Assembly: GCA_900100475.1 (NCBI GenBank)
Contig: FMTU01000001.1
Location: forward strand, 310,001 to 374,000
Source: Sphingobium faniae
GTDB lineage: Bacteria; Pseudomonadota; Alphaproteobacteria; Sphingomonadales; Sphingomonadaceae
Direction of reading: 5' to 3'
Length of the DNA: 64,000 bases
The stretch's first letter is position 1, and every line of letters begins with the position of its first letter. The position numbers and the translations under genes are program-made. Shown here piece after piece: positions 61,154 through 64,000 of the stretch. The notes under the pieces were generated by a model. That model was given only the letters and a program-made list of their open reading frames with translations, searched no databases and was not told the DNA's origin.

Positions 61154-63526
61154 GTGGAAACGACACCAAGGCAAAGGGCTTCGCTCTGCATCCTTCTAGC
61201 AAGGACTGCATATGCGCTGCTGTTGTTCGCCATCGCTTTGTCATTGCTATGGCTTGGCGGCACGTTAGCCGTCTTGGGTGGATCATCCTATTATCTCCTG
61301 ACAGGCCTCACGCTGCTGCCTTGCGCCTGGTGGCTGCGAACGGGCGACCGGCGCGGGGCCATTCTCTATCTCGCCATGCTCGTCGCGACGGCCGCATGGG
61401 CGCTGTGGGAAGTCGGGCTTGACGGATGGGCGCTCGTTCCGCGACTGGTGGCGCCGCTCGTCCTGGGCCTGTGGCTGCTCACACCTTGGGCCTATGACCG
61501 GCCGGCACGCGGCGGCCCGGCATATCGACCAGCCATTGCCGCGCGGGCCTTGCTGGTGCTGGGCATGCTGGCGACCGGCACGGTGCTGGGCTATGCCGCA
61601 TTCCGCCCCGCCGATGCGGCACGGCCTCTCAACGCTGTCGCAGGCGACGAAACCGAATGGCTGAACTGGGGTCACGATATCGGCGGCACGCGGTTTTCCG
61701 AGCTTTCGGCGATCAACTCCAGCAATGTCTCGGAACTGAAGCCTGCATGGACCTTCCGCACCGGCCACGTCCAGGGCGCGCTGCCATCGCCTTTCGAGGC
61801 AACGCCGCTCAAGGTGCGCGACACGCTCTATTTATGCACGCCCCATAATGACATCATCGCGCTCGATGCCGCATCCGGACGGCAGCGATGGCGCTACCGC
61901 GCTGGCAGCGATCCGACCCGCGTGTACCTGGCTGTCTGTCGCGGCGTCGCTTATTATCGCGCCCCCGCGGCGCAAGGCGGCGCCTGTGCGGAGCGGATCA
62001 TCACGGCCACGATCGATGGTCGCCTGATCGCGGTCGATGCCCGGAACGGCACGCCCTGCGCCGGTTTCGGCCGGAACGGGAAGGTCGACCTCAAGAGCGG
62101 CCTCGGCCACGTCGATCACGGCTATTATTATGTCACATCCGCACCGCAGATCATCCGGGGCAAGATCGTGCTGGGCGGATGGGTGAACGACAACCAGCAT
62201 ATTGGCGAACCATCGGGTGTTATCCGCGCCTTCGACGCGGTGAGCGGTCGCTTTGCCTGGGCGTTCGATGTCGGGCGACCGGATCAGCACGGCTCGCCCC
62301 TCCCCGGCCAGAGCTTCACGCCCGGCACGCCCAATAGCTGGGCGCCGATCAGCGCCGACGAGGGGCTGGGCCTTGTCTATCTGCCGATCGGCAATTCTGT
62401 ACCCGACTGGTATGGCGGCCAGCGTCGTCCGTTCGATGACAAGTTCAGCAGTTCGGTCATGGCGCTTGACGCGCAGACCGGCGCGCTGCGCTGGTCGTTC
62501 CAGACGACGCATCATGATCTGTGGGATTATGACGTCGGATCGCAGCCGGTGCTCTACGATATGCCGGTCGGAAAGGGACGCGTGCCCGCCCTCATACAGG
62601 CGACGAAGCGCGGGGAGATCTTCGTGCTCGACCGGCGTACCGGCCAGCCGATCACACCAGTAACCGAACGCCCCGTCCCGCGCAGCACGGTACCCGGCGA
62701 ACGCGCCGCACGCACGCAACCCTTCTCCACCGGGATGCCGTCGCTCGCAGGCCCCGCGCCGACAGAAGCCCGGATGTGGGGTGTCACCCCCATCGACCAG
62801 GCATGGTGCCGCGTCCAGTTCCTGCGCTCGCGCTGGGAAGGCCCCATGACGCCACCCGGGCTGGATCGCCAGACAATCGTGCATCCAGGCTATCAGGGGG
62901 GCAGCGACTGGGGCAGCGTATCCATCGACCGCGACCGCGACCTGATGATCGCCAACAGCAACCATCTGTCCGTGCGGTCCCAGCTCATTTCGCGGGCGGA
63001 AGCCGACAAGGCCGGGGTGAAGCCCGTGTCCGCCGACGTCCATGGCGATATCGGCGGCACCGCGCCCCAGACCGGAACCCCCTATGCGGTGCGCCTGATC
63101 CCTTTTCTTTCGCCGCTCGGCGTGCCGTGCGAACAGCCGCCTTATGGCCGCATCTCGGCGATTGACCTCAAGACCCGCAAACTGGTCTGGTCAAAGCCGT
63201 TCGGCTCCGCGATCGACAGCGGCCCCTTTGGCATCCCGTCCATGCTGCCCATCACCATGGGCGTGCCCAATACCGGGGGATCGGTCGTGACGCGTGGCGG
63301 CGTGACCTTCATCGGTGCGACGCAGGACCGCTATCTGCGGGCCTATGAAACCGCAACCGGCAAGCTGTTATGGCAGGCCCGCCTGCCGGCCGGAGGGCAG
63401 GCGACGCCGATGACCTATGCGGCGGGCGGGCGGCAATATGTCGTTATCGCCGCCGGTGGCAGCGGCGCCATCAAGAGCAAGAGCGGCGATTATGTGATCG
63501 CCTACGCCCTGCCCCAGACCCACTAG
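61154..63526 (+). CDS. Membrane-bound PQQ-dependent dehydrogenase (glucose/quinate type)
   Basis: The protein has about 790 residues from a GTG preceded by GGAGAG; the spacing is short, so the start is uncertain. An N-terminal five-helix membrane anchor (residues 20-150) is followed by an eight-bladed PQQ propeller, with W-G-H-D-I-G-G-T-R-F, H-H-D-L-W-D-Y-D and G-G-Q-A-T-P-M-T-Y near the end. The length fits glucose dehydrogenase Gcd and quinate dehydrogenase. It oxidises a sugar or hydroxyl acid in the periplasm and feeds electrons to ubiquinone. It is divergent from the MarR gene. Confidence 0.9.
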   Translation: METTPRQRASLCILLARTAYALLLFAIALSLLWLGGTLAVLGGSSYYLLTGLTLLPCAWWLRTGDRRGAILYLAMLVATAAWALWEVGLDGWALVPRLVAPLVLGLWLLTPWAYDRPARGGPAYRPAIAARALLVLGMLATGTVLGYAAFRPADAARPLNAVAGDETEWLNWGHDIGGTRFSELSAINSSNVSELKPAWTFRTGHVQGALPSPFEATPLKVRDTLYLCTPHNDIIALDAASGRQRWRYRAGSDPTRVYLAVCRGVAYYRAPAAQGGACAERIITATIDGRLIAVDARNGTPCAGFGRNGKVDLKSGLGHVDHGYYYVTSAPQIIRGKIVLGGWVNDNQHIGEPSGVIRAFDAVSGRFAWAFDVGRPDQHGSPLPGQSFTPGTPNSWAPISADEGLGLVYLPIGNSVPDWYGGQRRPFDDKFSSSVMALDAQTGALRWSFQTTHHDLWDYDVGSQPVLYDMPVGKGRVPALIQATKRGEIFVLDRRTGQPITPVTERPVPRSTVPGERAARTQPFSTGMPSLAGPAPTEARMWGVTPIDQAWCRVQFLRSRWEGPMTPPGLDRQTIVHPGYQGGSDWGSVSIDRDRDLMIANSNHLSVRSQLISRAEADKAGVKPVSADVHGDIGGTAPQTGTPYAVRLIPFLSPLGVPCEQPPYGRISAIDLKTRKLVWSKPFGSAIDSGPFGIPSMLPITMGVPNTGGSVVTRGGVTFIGATQDRYLRAYETATGKLLWQARLPAGGQATPMTYAAGGRQYVVIAAGGSGAIKSKSGDYVIAYALPQTH

Positions 63527-63544
63527 CCCATAGGAGCGTCGATC

Positions 63545-64000
63545 ATGCCCCCCCAACCGTTCAGCATCGCCATCCCCGACGCCGACCTGGACCGGCTGCG
63601 CGACCGCATCCGGTCGACCCGTTGGGCCGACGACTGGGACAATGGCGACTGGCATTATGGGGTCGAACGCGAATGGTTGCGGTCGATGGCATTCTATTGG
63701 GCCAATGATTTCGACTGGCGCGCGCAGGAATCCGGGATCAACCGCTGGCCGCAATTCACCACCGACATTGACGGTTACCGCATCCACTTCCTGCATGTGA
63801 AAGGCAAAGGCCCCGACCCCCGGCCGCTGGTGCTGACCCATGGCTGGCCCTGGACATTCTGGGACTGGAAGGACGTGATCGGCCCGCTGACCGATCCGGC
63901 CGCCCATGGCGGCGACCCCGCCCTCTCCTTTGACCTCGTCATCCCCTCGCTTCCCGGCTTCGCCTTTTCCACGCCGCTGCGGCAGAAGGTGAATGTTCGC
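63545..64000 (+). CDS. Epoxide hydrolase-like alpha/beta hydrolase, N-terminal part
   Basis: The reading frame is open to the window end (152 codons). The first part is the epoxide hydrolase N-terminal domain (P-F-S-I-A-I-P-D-A-D-L-D-R-L-R-D-R-I, then T-R-W-A-D-D-W and the Y-W-A-N-D-F-D-W-R helix). The alpha/beta core starts with I-D-G-Y-R-I-H-F-L-H and the oxyanion motif L-T-H-G-W-P-W-T-F-W-D. The nucleophile and catalytic acid lie past the window end. It follows the PQQ gene by 18 bases. A role in opening an epoxide made by an oxygenase is plausible. Confidence 0.9.
   Translation, partial: MPPQPFSIAIPDADLDRLRDRIRSTRWADDWDNGDWHYGVEREWLRSMAFYWANDFDWRAQESGINRWPQFTTDIDGYRIHFLHVKGKGPDPRPLVLTHGWPWTFWDWKDVIGPLTDPAAHGGDPALSFDLVIPSLPGFAFSTPLRQKVNVR

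Noticed and set aside
1..64000. CRISPR array, tRNA or rRNA genes, insertion sequences, phage genes
   Set aside because: I saw no regularly spaced repeats, no tRNA-like cloverleaf, no rRNA sequence and no transposase or integrase motifs.

Overview
The window is high-GC, densely coded alphaproteobacterial DNA, most like a sphingomonad (Sphingobium/Novosphingobium/Sphingomonas type). The reasons are two large TonB-dependent receptors with an I-V-V/I-V-T-A-R-R start of the plug, the codon use, several Rieske oxygenase alpha subunits without beta subunits, a putidaredoxin-like ferredoxin with P450s, and about 100-bp double-hairpin intergenic repeats. Assignment to genus is inference. I see no rRNA, tRNA, CRISPR array, integrase or transposase.

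Almost every gene belongs to a catabolic family, so the window reads as one large degradation island for a hydrophobic or cyclic compound I cannot name. Layout: (1) 1-4189, + strand: two FAD-dependent KstD/fumarate-reductase-like flavoproteins, a Rieske ferredoxin, an EthD protein, an SDR and a collapsed SDR remnant. (2) 4350-13000: two TonB receptors, a putidaredoxin-type ferredoxin, an SDR, a SnoaL-like protein, and a graveyard holding a truncated LysR gene and a TonB-receptor fragment. (3) 13040-20484: P450, hydantoinase/oxoprolinase B and A, HpcH/HpaI aldolase and a frameshifted metallo-beta-lactamase-fold hydrolase, divergent from a TetR gene across a 25-bp palindrome. (4) 20542-24550: repeat, CYP101-like P450, dimeric alpha/beta-barrel protein, AhpD-like protein and LLM flavoprotein. 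(5) 24641-30342, - strand: a tight operon of enoyl-CoA hydratase, SDR, CoA-transferase A and B, ACAD10/11-like dehydrogenase, APH-fold kinase and EthD; this resembles the lva-type route for 4-hydroxyacyl-CoAs. (6) 30472-41790: Rieske oxygenase, GAL80-like Gfo/Idh/MocA protein, zinc alcohol dehydrogenase, SnoaL pair, second APH kinase, Old Yellow Enzyme, AttH/CrtC-like protein, VOC, SDR and EthD. (7) 41990-48586, - strand: 2-oxoacid dehydrogenase E1 alpha and beta, a free lipoyl domain, acyl-CoA ligase, a small alpha/beta-barrel protein and two acyl-CoA dehydrogenases. (8) 48928-61006: MarR regulator, two Rieske oxygenases, GMC oxidoreductase, VOC, ThuA-like, SnoaL-like proteins, SDRs and an acetoacetate-decarboxylase-like protein. 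(9) 61154-64000: PQQ membrane dehydrogenase and the start of an epoxide hydrolase.

A plausible flow, by inference, is uptake through the TonB receptors, oxygenation by P450s and Rieske enzymes, dehydrogenation and isomerisation by flavoproteins, SDRs and SnoaL/EthD/VOC proteins, ring or amide/lactone opening by the Hyu, aldolase and hydrolase set, and CoA-dependent beta-oxidation of the fragments. Three intergenic near-palindromes of the form TAWGGTGCCWTA, plus a weaker fourth, may tie distant modules to the MarR regulator. Gene remnants show the region has been rearranged. Start codons were adjusted where a Shine-Dalgarno sequence favoured an internal start.
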